Positions 45,240 through 57,014 of a DNA stretch of 64,000 nucleotides are shown here, one piece after another. The position numbers and the translations under genes are program-made. The stretch's first letter is position 1. Each line of letters starts with the position of its first letter. The notes under the pieces are model-generated. The model ran no database searches, was not told where the DNA came from, and saw only the letters and a list, made by a program, of their open reading frames with translations. The stretch is from Brasenia schreberi (taxonomy: Eukaryota > Streptophyta > Magnoliopsida > Nymphaeales > Cabombaceae), in assembly GCA_036023115.1 (NCBI GenBank), contig JAYKKT010000088.1, forward strand, positions 3,983,001 to 4,047,000. Direction: 5' to 3'.

Positions 45240-47900
45240 TTCCTCTAAATCTCTATTTAGAAAAGTTGTGTTTACATCTAACTGATGTAAATATAAATTA
45301 TAATATGATGATATTGTTAGCGTTATCTTTATTTATGTAAATTTTGCAACAAGAAAATATGTCTAACATAGTTTATTCCCTCTTTTGTTAAAATTCTTTT
45401 GCAACAAACCTCGCCTTAAACTTATCGATAGTACCATCGATTTTATATTTCTTTTTAAGAACCCATTTATAGCCTATAACTTTTCTTTATTTTGGCAAAT
45501 CAATTAATTCACAGACTTGGTTTTCTCAATTGATTCAATTTCTTCATCAATGGCTTTTTATCAGTCTATGGATTCAAATGAGTCAATAGTCTATTGATAT
45601 ATTAAGTTATCAGTTAGTTCATCTAAATATATTGAATTATATATTTTCTTTCTAAGGTAAGTGTGATAATCCTTTAAGTGAGTCTATCTAACCCTAAGTC
45701 TTTTGTGTCCACTTAAAGTTTCAGTTTGATTAGGAAGATCATCTATGAGTTTAAATGATGATGGATCTAGATCCACTAGATCATCCACATATTCATCATC
45801 ATTTTCAGGAATGTCATTCTTAGTGTCCTCTAAGAATTCAACATCCCTAGTTTTTATCAATCCTTAATACTTATGATAAAACTGATATCCTTTAGATCTT
45901 TAGGATATCCAATAAATATAAATCTCAATGACCTATTGTTTAGCTTGTTTCTAGACTTATCAAAAATCTTCACATGAGAGATAGATGTCAACCTCTTGAG
46001 ATGACCTAGGTTTGGTTTTCTTCGAAACCACATCTTATATAATGCAAATAATATAGTTTTACTTGATACTCTTTTTAGTATATAAATAGCCCAAAATACC
46101 CTTGGTAGAGAAGCATCTATTAACATAGACTTTGTCATATTCAATAAGGTCATGTTATATCTCTCTACTACACTATTCTGTTGAGGTGTCCTAAGCATTG
46201 TATTTTGTTTTAAAAAACCAAAGTCTTTACAAATTCTAAAAATTCTGTAAGAGTGTACTCTCCACCTCTATACAATTTCAAGACTTTGATGTTATGCCCC
46301 AGTTGGTTTTCAGATTCCTGCTTATGTTCTTTAAATGCTTAAAGTGCCGCATATGTATGTGCTAAGAGATATATGTATATATATCTCAAGTAATCATCCA
46401 TAAAGGTTATAAAATAATCTTTTTCTTGATGTGATCTTACTGTAAAATATCCACATAAATCAATGTGAATAATCTCTATTAGGGTTGTTGCCCTAATTAT
46501 TTCTTTGAAAAATGATTTTCTAGTCATTTTTCCTTGTATATAAGCCTTACACTTATTAAAAGTGTTTTCAAGAAAGCTAGCCAATAAGTTAAAGTTGGTT
46601 AATTTTCTTAATTTCTTTAAACTTATATGGCCCAAGTGTTTATGTCATATATTCACATCAATCAAATAGACACTATTAATATAAGAAGAAGAAAAACTTT
46701 CATTTTCATTTACATTAAGTTTGAACAATCCATACTTAGCATCAAATAAATCAAAAAAAGTTATCCTACCATGCTTTCCTAAAGTGACTTTGTCAGGGAT
46801 AAACCCAACCTCAAACCCTTTCTTTACCAAGGCAGGGACTGATAGAAGATTGTGCCTAATGATGGGTACAATTAATACATTAGTAAGTGCAATCGGTATG
46901 CCTTGTACAAAAATTTTGAAGGACTCAACCCCAAGAACATCAGAAAAACTATTATTCCACATATAAATATGATGTTTTTGCCAGGTTTGTATTCATTCAA
47001 ATCCATCGCTCTCTTTTTACTCTTTGAGATATGTTGGGTTGCTCTTGAGTCGATCCATCAATCAATCACCAGGCGGTCAATGTAAGGGCACTAAAAAATG
47101 ATGCAGATTATATTTTGCTTTTTTGTTGGGTCACATCGTTAATTATTTTGAACATTGTTTTTCTTGTTACGATTGTCCCTTTTTTAGTACCTTATCTTGC
47201 CACAGTTGATGCACTTTACTTAAGAAGCATATTTCTGCGATTTCTTAAAGTTTTGACTGTCGTGCCACTTATTCTTAGTAAATTTTTTATTTATTTTTTT
47301 CTTATTTTAATTATTTTTGGATCTTAATCCTAAATCATCTTGAGCAAATAGTAATCTTTTTTTTTGTTTTTATTACTATGTTCTTGTTCAATTGTTAGTT
47401 TTAATGCGAGTTTAGAAAGGGTAAGACCTAGTCCAAGTTTAAGTATTGTGATTACCATATTTTAGGAGGGAGGAAGACTCTTTATAATCGTGGATATCTG
47501 CATGAGTTCAGGAATGATTGACTTCACTACAACTAAATCTCTAGTCATTACAAACATTTGGTTAACATATTCAACTACATTATCACCTTCTTTCATTTCA
47601 TAAGAATTATATTTTTGAAGGAGTAGCTAAACATGCAACTTAACTGTAGCATCATACTTTATTGTCAAAGAGTTAAATAATTCTTTAGCTTTCTCAAATT
47701 CTTCAAAGACTATAATCACGTTATCTTTCATGTATGTTAACATTATGGTTTTGGTTATAATATTATCTCTTAAAAATATCTTATACTTATCTTTTTCTTC
47801 ATCTATTGCAACTGGAGTAGGTGGTAAAATTGTTTCCGTAAGTATATAATCAACTCTCTCTAAAGGAAAGGCAGTTGAATTCTTCTATGTTTTAAAATTT
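44181..47900 (-). pseudogene. copia gag-pol pseudogene
   Basis: Gag (UBN2-like) is read near 47900-47400 (EEFEKAKELFNSLTIKYDATVKL and a KSLPPS block). A broken zinc knuckle KCINCGKIRY, where Tyr replaces the usual His, is near 47200. Pre-integrase and integrase follow: GHISLKKLRKL at 46635, IHIDLCGYF and FMDDYLRYIY as the two Asp blocks, and TPQQNSVVERYN with the Glu at about 46190. Reverse transcriptase shows LSLYVDDILLTGND near 44970, and the RNase H part shows LKKQSYVALYIQEAEYIA and IYYDNNATI (44181-44549). Stops and shifts separate these blocks, so no polyprotein can be made. Confidence 0.88.
45165..45236. repeat. (TA)n microsatellite inside copia pol
   Basis: An uninterrupted TA dinucleotide run of about 72 bp interrupts the reverse transcriptase region between the SLYGLK block and the integrase side. 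Confidence 0.95.
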
Positions 47901-49221
47901 AGGACATTTAACTTTTCCATCTTTACCAATTCAGAAACACAAATTGTAGAAGTCATTTTAATGATTTGACAGATACAACAAGTACATGGTATGCATATTT
48001 TTAGATAGAAAAACATAAAACATACATTAGATGAATTGTCATAAATTATTTCATAAAAAATCGTAATAGGGCACCTAAATGTAATATCCATAAAGTCTAA
48101 GTATTAAACTATAAATATTTTCAGGCACTATACTATAGTTTATTTAATACACAAGTACCTTTCTGGAAATATCATAAAATGAAGAACAAAATAGTAAAAA
48201 AAGATACGATATTTTCAAAAAAGTACAAGGCCAAACATATACTTTTCTTAGGTGGTATAATGGATAAAATTTCAAGTTGTGAGGGTTATTTCCATAAAAT
48301 CACATAAATGTGGGGTTCTGTAAATCTGAATGTTGATCAGGCATTAAAACTACAATCTTAATTTACGTAATTTTACAAACTGTTAGAGGGCAGAAAAAAT
48401 CTATCACTTATATAAGGGTAAATCAGTCTTTTTACATCAAAATATGTTGATATTTTTGTAATTTTGATTTTTAATAGGGGCAAAATGGTTATTTTACTCA
48501 AAAAACCGTTGCCAAGTGTGGTTTACCGCTCACAATTTTACAAAACCAATGGGTATATCTAACAAGAGGAGAGAGATGGAGAGAGAATGAGAAATAGAGA
48601 GAGACCGTCAACGGTTCTGTCACGGTTGGCCTAACCTCCGCTCCGTATCTTCTTCTTCTTAAGCTTCATCCTCCTTTTCCCTCATCGTTGTTGTTTGAGT
48701 CAGACCACCCTCGTGAAGCCGTTGCCGGATCTCAACATAGAGCCGTTGGTGAAAAAAAAAGGGAGACGATGGGGAGAGCGAGGGAAACTGAGAGAGAGGG
48801 GGAGACAGAGGGAGTGGAGAAGGAGAAGACAGGGAGAGATGGGAGAGCGAGGCTAACTACCTCGTGCAATCTACACTTCTTCTCTCTTATCTTTCCTTCC
48901 CTCAACAATATTTATGTCATTTTTTTTGTTTTAGCGGCATCTTTGTTTTCTTTTTTCCTCTTGACAACATTTATGCCGTCTATTTTGTTTCAAGCCCACG
49001 ACCTACCTAAGGCCATCAGTGATGGGGTGGCTTCCTGCAGTTGCCCACCTCAATCCGGCTCACATAAATGTCAAGGAGTTCTTCTAACCTTATTCCATTT
49101 ATCCCCTTTTTTTTATAAAAAGAAACTTACGCCGTAAAAATTTTCCAAACATTGTTATTTCTCTTTTCTTTTTCTACAAAGTAGGCGTACCTCTATGGAG
49201 TCGTAGACGCCTACAAACAAC
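47901..49221. other. Leader region of copia element A
   Basis: This lies between the gag remnant and the primer site. It contains a GA-rich then pyrimidine-rich patch at 48560-48900. A 149-codon frame on the plus strand (48688-49137) is opposite to the element's orientation, is Arg/Glu-rich at its start and lacks a known domain. Confidence 0.4.
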
Positions 49222-49232
49222 CTCTGATACCA
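49222..49232 (-). other. Primer binding site of copia element A
   Basis: CTCTGATACCA on the plus strand is the complement of TGGTATCAGAG, the copia primer site for initiator Met-tRNA. It touches the left edge of the 5' LTR at 49234. Confidence 0.8.
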
Positions 49233-49233
49233 G

Positions 49234-49527
49234 TGGTGGGGTGGTGTTTCTCTAATTGTTTGTGCTTCTAGGATTTCAGTGTTGTAGCAAAAGTTGTATG
49301 CCTGGCTTTTTTCTTCTTCCGAGTTTTTCTCTCTAGGCTTCCCGTAAAAAATCATTCCATGTTCATTTGGGAGATGCCTAAGACTTTTTCAAAAGCAAAA
49401 CGGTTTTTTTAATAAAATTTATCTTTTTCAAAAAAGCAACTCATGAAATCTAGGAAGAGTGCCCTTCTTCCCGTATTTCATGGTTGACGTTAGTCTTGGA
49501 GCCGATGGTAATCACCAACTACTTACA
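49234..49527 (-). repeat. LTR of inner copia element A (5' LTR)
   Basis: It is the counterpart of 43541-43818 and ends with the identical ATCACCAACTACTTACA. Its position beside the primer site identifies it as the 5' LTR of a minus-strand element. Confidence 0.78.
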
Positions 49528-51564
49528 ACGTCTACCTTAAACAATCATGCTCAAGGTACATATCGTAATTAAGTCAATCATAGTAAAGTCCAAGGTTTCA
49601 TATGAGTAGCCAATGTGCACTTGAACTAACCTAGTTATTCTTCCTATCTTCTATGAGCATTCACCATTTTCAATATTGTCATAGAGGCAGCCTTGCACAA
49701 GTCATCAACATAATAGAGTTTGTAGCATCGCTATCCATTAGAGTGTGTACCACGTGCTGTGCAATGTGCACTAGCCTCAAACACAATGGTGTGTCTACCC
49801 TGCATTCAACAACTAGAATGGGTGGTCTCAGTAAGTTCAGCTAAATACTCGGTTTGACTTCCTCCTTTGCATGTATCATGTTCAACTTTTCTTGCTTTAG
49901 ATACTCTTCCATGCGATGAGATTGGACACAAATAAAACATCTTGTTCTCAGTTCGTAACCCAAAATTTGCACCTGCTTCTTGCAGTCACTCATAGTGATC
50001 TCCTAGCATGGTGCAGGGACACCACCTTCCTACCACTCATCGCCATCTTATGTACCATGCGGGTGTCTGTGCCTACCACTAGCCTTGTCATTAAATTGGG
50101 CCTTGCCTCTTAATCACTCTTTCTTAAACAAGTGTCCTCCCTCTTATCGCCTCAAGGGCCTCAAAGATCCATTAAGCTCTCGACAAAGTATGTATTTATA
50201 TCATATATGAAGGCCTCAAAGATCCATTAAGCTCTTGACAAAGTTTGTATTTATATTATATATGAAGTTCTTGATGAGATTGCTATCACGTCCGTACAAA
50301 AACTTCTTAGGCTCTGGTACTTGGAGACATTAAGAAGTTGAGGCAATATCTCCTTGAGTCACTACACTAAGTAGCATCTATAATAATGCCTCAATTGTAA
50401 GCATAAAAGGGGACGTTATAGCAGGGAATGTCTGAGTAGAACGAGCACACTCTACCTCCAGTTGTAGATGGTTGATTTTCTCCTTTAAAACCACTACAAG
50501 TCATTAAACATTTTGAATCATCGAAAGGGTTTTATGTTTACACCATATGGCACAATGAGGTACACGTCCACAATCAACGTTCTTCCTTCTTTACTGGATG
50601 AGCCAAATAAATAAGACAGACTTCACAACACCTGCCCTCGCCTTTCTTAATCAACGAGATAAGTCAACTGATTTAGAGGAGGGCAACTTGCCTTTTGCTA
50701 AACTAACGGTTAAAGTGTGAAACAATAAAGGAAATTTTAATCAACAATCATATTTCGTTTGTTAGTTGGTACACAACCAAATCATGACTATGAAGGCAGG
50801 TTCATAAAACTGAATCATGGAAGGTTGATTCATGACCTAGATGAAAGAACAACAATAAACTCTGCCTAATGCTATTCTAAAACAAGTTGGCTTCTTTAAG
50901 TTGCTCAAATGTACCAACAACTTCCCAAGGATCATTTTTCACACCAATTTGCAATAATTATCAAAGAGACCGCCCAAACATATGTCGGTTTTAACAAGGC
51001 CTCCAAATGAACCCTTCAAGACTTCTAGAAAATGTTAAGGTGAAGCGAAGCAAAACAAGTTAGAATTCTAACGAAAACTTGAAAAATGTTGGCGGTGTAG
51101 CCTGCTTTGAATGTCAAATGATAAGGGATTGATTTCTCATCAAATCTACAACAAAATTGTTATAAACAAAAGTTTTCATAGCCCCAGATCACTTTGTAGG
51201 CTTTTTCTAGAGGATGGCAACCCATCTACATGATAAAATATCGATCAACAACAAATCCAAAACGAAGAATAAAGTTGTTTGTTCTGCTCCATGTTAAACA
51301 TCCCACAACAACAAATTATCTTCTTGGCGACTTCTGCATGAGCAAAACTCCACCAATCAACCTATCCTCATATTGTAGGCCTCACAAAAACCCCAAAACA
51401 TGACCCGCATGATCATATTGGATGCATCTACGATTCAGATGTAGGAAACTAGATGAAAACCTTGTTTCTTAAATGATAGTGGACTGCATCAGAAAATCCA
51501 CATTTATGGCAATAGTTTTGCGTCGAATCCTTCTCAATTTGCCTTTTGAATCAGCACCAACCTA
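49528..51564. other. Interior of retroelement B, no coding recognised
   Basis: No gag or pol motif is seen on either strand. Positions 50157-50270 hold two head-to-tail copies of a roughly 58-bp unit beginning CTCAAAGATCCATTAAGCTC and ending near TTATATATGAAG. Frames at 49653-49844 and 49916-50113 are short and unmatched. Confidence 0.4.
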
Positions 51565-51575
51565 CTCTGATACCA
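51565..51575 (-). other. Primer binding site of retroelement B
   Basis: CTCTGATACCA is the same Met-tRNA complement as in element A, immediately left of the LTR that starts at 51576. Confidence 0.75.
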
Positions 51576-52003
51576 AATATCACCACACGACTTTTAGGTA
51601 GTACAAACCCAATGCGGGAAACTGCTAGATGCTCTTCTAAATACTATGAGGGATGCTTGCACACGCTGGAAACTGCCAGATGCTCTCCTTCATAGTCTCT
51701 TCTCAAAGACCTATGCAAAACTCGATAAGTTGCTTGTTTTGATTAACGTGAATATGCTCCTTGTGTCGCTAGGAGTTTATTATATGAATCACCCTAATGA
51801 CATGGAGACTCCTATGACACTAGACCGACCAAAATCCAAATACATAATATTGACTCAAAAAACTATGGATTAGATCCACAATATGATCCAATCGACTCAA
51901 ATACATATAAAGACCCAAATGAACTTAAGAAGGATCCAATACGACCCAAACCATATTAAGTACGGATCAAATATGACATCTCCAATAAAGAATCCTCGTG
52001 TCA
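51576..52003 (-). repeat. LTR of outer retroelement B (5' LTR)
   Basis: It matches 42955-43540. It contains two copies of GGAAACTGC(T/C)AGATGCTCT about 49 bp apart near 51617 and 51667, in the region where the other LTR has different, longer sequence. Confidence 0.7.
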
Positions 52004-52249
52004 AGTGCATTGAATGAAAGTCTTTAGCAGGCAGTTGGCGTCCTACGACACCTTCCAAGATCACTCTGGGTGACATTAATGCAGATGACATTAATATACA
52101 AAATTCAGAGCTTGGGTGAAAAACTGTAAATGAACTTTCTCCAGATTCTCTAAGATGTTGCATTCTAATGCAGATGACATTAATCTTTCCCACTTGCTGC
52201 TATGATGTGGGGTTATACAATATAATATTGAGTTCAACAATGATTAAGA

Positions 52250-52302
52250 ATCCATATAGCGGATGGCACTAGTGCGAGAAAAGGCTTGGTTTTTGTTGCT
52301 AT
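52250..52302 (+). mobile_element. Short RTE LINE tail
   Basis: AAGAATCCATATAGCGGATG is followed by TAGTGCGAGAAAAGGCTTGG and a TTTTTGTTG end, a diverged copy of the terminal about 55 bp of the RTE at 13069-16353. The target duplication was not identified. Confidence 0.65.
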
Positions 52303-52364
52303 ATTATGGTGAGTCTATAGTGAACAACAGAAACAAATCTCATTAGTCACACACACTTCACACA

Positions 52365-52465
52365 CACTGTTAGCTCACCTGGCAGGGCTTCAACTCACAA
52401 GATGTAGGTCCTGAGTTCGGGCATGCATATCTGTCTTTGTCCTCCCCATTTCAAAGAAAAAAAAA
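52365..52465 (+). mobile_element. tRNA-derived SINE
   Basis: Box A TAGCTCACCTGG at 52371-52382 fits the Pol III consensus. CTTCAACTCACAAGATGTAGG follows and is shared with the copy at 55683-55797. A box B-like TGAGTTCGGGC lies at about 52411, and an A-rich tail ends it. Confidence 0.7.
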
Positions 52466-52605
52466 TGAAACAAGAAGATTGAGAAGTGAAGACCATTGTG
52501 TGTGAAATTGAACTGGACCAGCAGGCTGAACCGATTGGATTGAGAACTGGACTATGATCCAGTTCAGTCCATATGTTGGAGCAGTCTGAGAAAAACCAAC
52601 TTCCA

Positions 52606-53385
52606 ACCGGTAAACCAGTGGGTTCAATTAATTTCTTTTATTCCTAATTTTGTTTTCATTTAATCTTTTTTAGAATAATAAATTTAGTAATTTCTTTTTC
52701 TTAATTTAAACAGGTTTTCAAAATCTCTGCTTTATTTGGAGGTGATTAATCGAATAAAATCTATTAAAGCAACATCTTTTCATACTTCATGGGTTTCTTT
52801 ATTTTTATTTTTAACAAATAATATTGATTGACATATAATAAAATTATATCCATTTAGTTAGTTAGTTGCTACTGGTTCGACCATGATGAAACCTCTTTTT
52901 AGTAAACACTGTTTAAGACTACATTTCCCTTGCGTTAACTTTCCTTTAAGGATACCGATTAATCGAAATGCGGTATAAGTTTTCAGTCCACATGTACCGG
53001 TAAACCAGTGGGTTCAATTAATTTCTTTTTTTCTTAATTTTGTTTTCATTTAATCTTTTTTAGAATAATAAATTTAGTAATTTCTTTTTCTTAATTTAAA
53101 CAGGTTTTTGAAATCTCTGCTTTATTTGGAGGTGATTAATCGAATAAAATCTATTGAAGCACCATCTTTTGATACTTCATGGGTTTCTTTATTTTTATTT
53201 TTAATAAATAATATTGATTGACATATAATAAAATTACATCCATTTAGTTAGTTAGTTGCTATCGGTTCGACCATGATGAAACCTCTTTTTAGTAAACACT
53301 GTTTAAGACTACATTTCCCCTGCATTAATATAGTAACTTTCCTTTAGGGATACAGATTAATCGAAATGCGGTATAAATTTTAGGC
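52606..53385. repeat. Direct tandem duplication, about 390-bp period
   Basis: Copy 1 (52606-52985) and copy 2 (52996-53385) both start ACCGGTAAACCAGTGGGTTC and end ATTAATCGAAATGCGGTATA. They differ by scattered substitutions and a small insertion near 53330. The sequence just before, 52490-52605, is GGTTC-rich (AACTGGACC and CCAGTTCAGTCC words). Confidence 0.85.
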
Positions 53386-53430
53386 AGAGAATAAAATCTG
53401 ATATATACATATATATATACATATATATAT

Positions 53431-53673
53431 GTGCTTTTTGATGCTTGAGGGTTTACAAGATCAATAGAGCTGCAGGCATTGTAGAAATGGAAGCAATAGA
53501 ATGGATGGTGGTGGTGCAACTCATTTAAGTAGATCGAGGTATATATATATATATATGTGTGTGTGCTTTTTGATGCTTGAGGGTTTACAAGATCAATAGA
53601 GCTGCAGGCATTGTAGAAATGGAAGCAATAGAATGGATGGTGGTGGTGCAACTCATTTAAGTAGATCGAGGTA
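53431..53673. repeat. Identical 111-bp tandem duplication separated by a TA/TG microsatellite
   Basis: Copies 53431-53541 and 53563-53673 both read from GTGCTTTTTGATGCTTGAGG to AAGTAGATCGAGGTA and appear identical by eye. Between them is (TA)n(TG)n. The minus-strand frame of 135 codons that spans them simply repeats itself. Confidence 0.92.
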
Positions 53674-53787
53674 GACAGAACCCTTATCCAATTAGAGATA
53701 ATTGAAGACCGAAAGAGATTCAGGTTGAACAATCGCTAAAGGTGAAATCACTACAGTAAGAATCCAAGGACACAACACTACACACAC

Positions 53788-53789
<2 letters not shown>

Positions 53790-53863
<74 letters not shown>
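53790..53863. repeat. Compound (AT)n(AG)n microsatellite
   Basis: A run of AT repeats passes directly into AG repeats and is preceded by CACACACA. Read on the other strand the order is CT, AT, GT, as at 41933 and 54409. Confidence 0.95.
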
Positions 53864-53865
<2 letters not shown>

Positions 53866-54408
53866 TTAACTAAGGTACTATATGTTTGACAACATGAGTT
53901 GAACCCAAGCTTCCGATGTGATCGCCTGGGTTTCACCACTTCAATGCATTGCTTAGCTAAAATTTGTCAATTACGAAGTTTTCGCCAAAATTTGCGAAAT
54001 CAAGTGGAGAATAATTATAGCCATATGTGTACTTAGATTGGGCATCAAACTTGAGTGGCTTAGTTGCTTACAGATCAAGTACACTGAAGCCCAAAATTCA
54101 GTACTGCGACAGGTAGTAGTGGCTCTTCTGGCAATGGGCTCCACTGGTAAGAAACCTTCAAGTTGGTAACAAGTACAATACATGAATACATGGCTCTGCA
54201 AGACTCTATCTTGCCAATTTCCAAAAAAAACTTATACATGCGCAATATTCATTAATGCATATTTACTGAGAAAAGATCTTAAATGTAGACATATGATAGC
54301 ATTCAACACCAGAATGAACCGTTCATGTGCATTCATCTGGACTAGGATTAGCCAAAATTCGAGGGGGTAGTTGCATGAATTTGGTTAATTAGGATCTCCG
54401 TCCATCTT
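53864..54408. other. Gene-free stretch
   Basis: No gene or repeat family was recognised. Frames of 62-76 codons are unmatched. Confidence 0.35.
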
Positions 54409-54430
54409 CTTCTCTCTCTCTCTCTCTCTT

Positions 54431-54481
<51 letters not shown>

Positions 54482-54482
54482 A
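54409..54482. repeat. Compound (CT)n(TA)n(TG)n microsatellite
   Basis: Three dinucleotide runs follow without a break in the order CT, TA, TG. Confidence 0.95.
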
Positions 54483-55682
54483 TTGGAGAGTGGAAGGAGA
54501 AGAAGCGCAGTATATTCTAGCAACATTATATGGTAATATATCCAAACAACTATTAAACATTTAAATTAAAAAGATAGATAGTTGACATTTGAATTTTAAA
54601 GGCAAAAAAATGTATTTAATTCATAAAGCAACTTTTTATTTTTTGAATTTAAATTTCACTTATTTATCTTTCAAATTAGGTGGTTAAAATTTATTTGGAT
54701 ATGATAACCTTAATCATGTTATACCAGGCAGTATATATATCAACAAGAAAAAGGCCAAAAGAAACATATTTCAAGGATGACACTTCTATGATTTCTCAAT
54801 TTTCCTTGCACAATTCCTCGAAGAAGAATTTTTATGGAGAAACCTTTGATCAGCTTCCTTCTCATGGCATTTGCGTGAGAAAGGCTTCTCACAACGAATT
54901 AATCTCCAATGGCAAGAATCAAATGAATTTTCTTTTGAAACAAATCACAGTGCCAGTGGTCTCTCTCTCTCTCACACAGACTCACGAGAGATAAGATGAA
55001 ATGACAAAGCATAAATCCCAATTCATTATTAATAAAAATATAGAACAATGGATAATGCTAGGATGAGTCTCTCTCAACAAAACTTGACATAGCGCAATAA
55101 CATAGAAGAAATGGGGGCCATCAATGTATGTTAAAACAATGTTTATATAACATAATGGTTGTAGATTAACAATCCTTCATACAAGAGGAGAACGAAGACT
55201 AACACAGGCAGTGAACAAGAGTACATGCTCTCTTTATATTGCATATATAGTAGACAGCCAGATGCCAAACCACAACTTACCATCACTCAACAAGTCAAGG
55301 AAGGAGGAAAGTAGAGAAAGATGGGTTATTAAAAGCTAAACGACGACCAACAAAGCTGAACCGTTTTTCTTGACAGTGAATGTATATTCGAGAAGAAGGA
55401 AGGTGAAGCATTTCTTCTGCAGTTGATTCATATTTTCAAGTAGTATCCTTACAAGGTGATCGGTACTCATTGGTGTTTTTATCTTATGTTATTATGCAAG
55501 ATTTTTAACTTTTACTTTTAGAAGATCCGCATTTCTTTTTGTTTATCGTCTTATTGGTTGGATGCTACTTTGTGGAGCCCCTTTACTTCCTTCTTTAATG
55601 AATTAAGTTTTTATCTTTATGTTGGGAAAATGAAAGGCATTAAATAGGCTTCAGTCATTTAGTGCAAAAGTTGTTGCACATA
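54483..55682. other. Mostly gene-free stretch with one unmatched frame
   Basis: A 104-codon frame at 54680-54994 has fairly normal amino-acid composition after residue 35 (for example SLHNSSKKNFYGETFDQLPS). It has no domain I recognise, and its first codon is not ATG. A possible splice acceptor TTATACCAG precedes it at about 54728. It could be an exon of an undefined gene or chance; evidence is too weak for a call. Confidence 0.3.
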
Positions 55683-55797
55683 GCAATTAGAGCGTTGGCT
55701 CACTTGGCTGGCTTTCAACTCACAAGATGCAGGCAGTGAGTTCTATTGCCACGGAGTGCATTCCTTGCTTCGCCCTCCCCTCTGTAACAAAAACAGT
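55683..55797 (+). mobile_element. tRNA-derived SINE with target duplication
   Basis: Box A TGGCTCACTTGG is at 55696-55707, and CTTTCAACTCACAAGATGCAGG is shared with 52365-52465. A CTTCGCCCTCCCCTCTGTAAC end precedes the A-rich tail. TTGTTGCAC(A/G)TA flanks it at 55671-55682 and 55798-55809, with one mismatch. Confidence 0.75.
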
Positions 55798-55809
55798 TTG
55801 TTGCACGTA

Positions 55810-57014
55810 AAAGTGAACCTAACTTTGAGTTAATTTGATATTCTATATTTTACGCCAGCTATCTATGTACGATGCAACATGCTGCGCACTCTATTCACGG
55901 CGCGCGCGCGAGAGAGAGAGAGAGATGCAAATGAAGAAACCTTGGCCAACATGGAAAGAATAAAAAAGCTGAGCGGATGAACAATGCAATGTTTTTGAAA
56001 GGACCAACAAAGAAATCTTTTTAGGTGTCAAGAAATATCGCATACATCATGGCAGGTGCCCTCCTCTGCAAATGAATCACTTAATAGTTGGGGGCATATA
56101 TGATCTATCTGAAAATTATATAACACATTTCGTGATAAATGTAGTACCATAGCATTGATGTTTCTAAAAGATGCATACTTTGGAATGTCGTTAAGATGCC
56201 TTGCTTCCAACAAAGAGACCAACGATTTGATCCCACGCAACAGACATCTTTATCAGTGAAAATAAACAATAACATACTTCCAGAGAAGCAGCGAATTGAA
56301 ATCTACAGAAGTACACCGCTTTATTCATCAAGAACGCTACTTCCTTTGCCGGCATTCTAAATAGAAATAGCATGCATCATCAGCAAAGACTCTTCTCTTC
56401 TTTACTTGCCAAGCAGGAAGTTGCAGCTGAATATATAGAGATTACAAAGAAGCAAATGGTTGCTTATTCAAACCAAAAGCCAGCCGGAACCTTCTCCCAC
56501 AATAAGTGGAGCCAACGAAGATGTCACTGAGCTTGATCGTATGCCATATTGGTATTCAATAAAAGTTGTAGTTAAAATGTATATAGATTAGATGTAATGG
56601 ATGCTGATTTAAAACCAAAACTAAAACCAAGCCTTTCCCCGCATTAAGTAGGGTCACCATCGATTCTTCGATGCCATCGAGCTTGATCTTGCTAATATTT
56701 AGCTCCAAATCACGTCTTATTGTTTCGATCCGAAGCAGTCCAAATAATTAATTATTTAAATAAAGAAAAAGAACATGCTCAAGTACTTCATTGAGAGGAC
56801 ATTCAGCTTGTGGATGAAGGTGAAGAGTTGGCCATAAAAATGTTTATATAGCTGTTAAAAGATTATGATTAGCACATATACCGCTAGTATCTGTCAAAGA
56901 GAAACCAAACGGATGTTGGTGGTGCTCTTACCGGCACCTAACCTTCAATATTAGCTGAGAAGAAGAAAACGTACCTCTTTTCTGTTCTCTGTTAGAAAGA
57001 GAGAACCATAGACA
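55810..57014. other. Gene-free stretch downstream of MIR172
   Basis: Short (GC)n(GA)n repeats lie at 55900-55925. No coding gene is recognised. Part of this may belong to the MIR172 primary transcript, which runs leftwards from about 57430. Confidence 0.35.

Larger units (their letters stand above)
43541..49527 (-). mobile_element. Degenerate Ty1/copia retrotransposon A
   Basis: The LTRs (43541-43818 and 49234-49527) enclose gag and pol remnants read on the minus strand in the copia order gag, protease region, integrase, reverse transcriptase, RNase H. CTCTGATACCA at 49222-49232 is the complement of the TGGTATCAGAG primer site used with initiator Met-tRNA. The LTRs differ by many substitutions and small indels, so the insertion is old. 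An AT microsatellite of about 72 bp sits in the reverse transcriptase region at 45165-45236. No target duplication was found at its edges. Confidence 0.85.
42955..52003 (-). mobile_element. Outer LTR retroelement B, interrupted by copia element A
   Basis: Its LTRs are 42955-43540 and 51576-52003. CTCTGATACCA at 51565-51575, the complement of a Met-tRNA primer site, lies directly inside the right LTR and fixes the orientation as minus. Internal sequence 49528-51564 has no recognised gag or pol, so B looks non-autonomous or badly decayed. The rest of the interior is occupied by element A. No 5-bp target duplication was seen at the outer ends. Confidence 0.6.

Noticed and set aside
48688..49137. 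149-codon plus-strand frame
   Set aside because: It lies inside copia element A, opposite to its orientation, and its Arg/Glu-rich start comes from a GA-rich tract.
53325..53732. 135-codon minus-strand frame with internal protein repeats
   Set aside because: The repetition comes from the 111-bp DNA duplication, and the linker is a TA/TG microsatellite.
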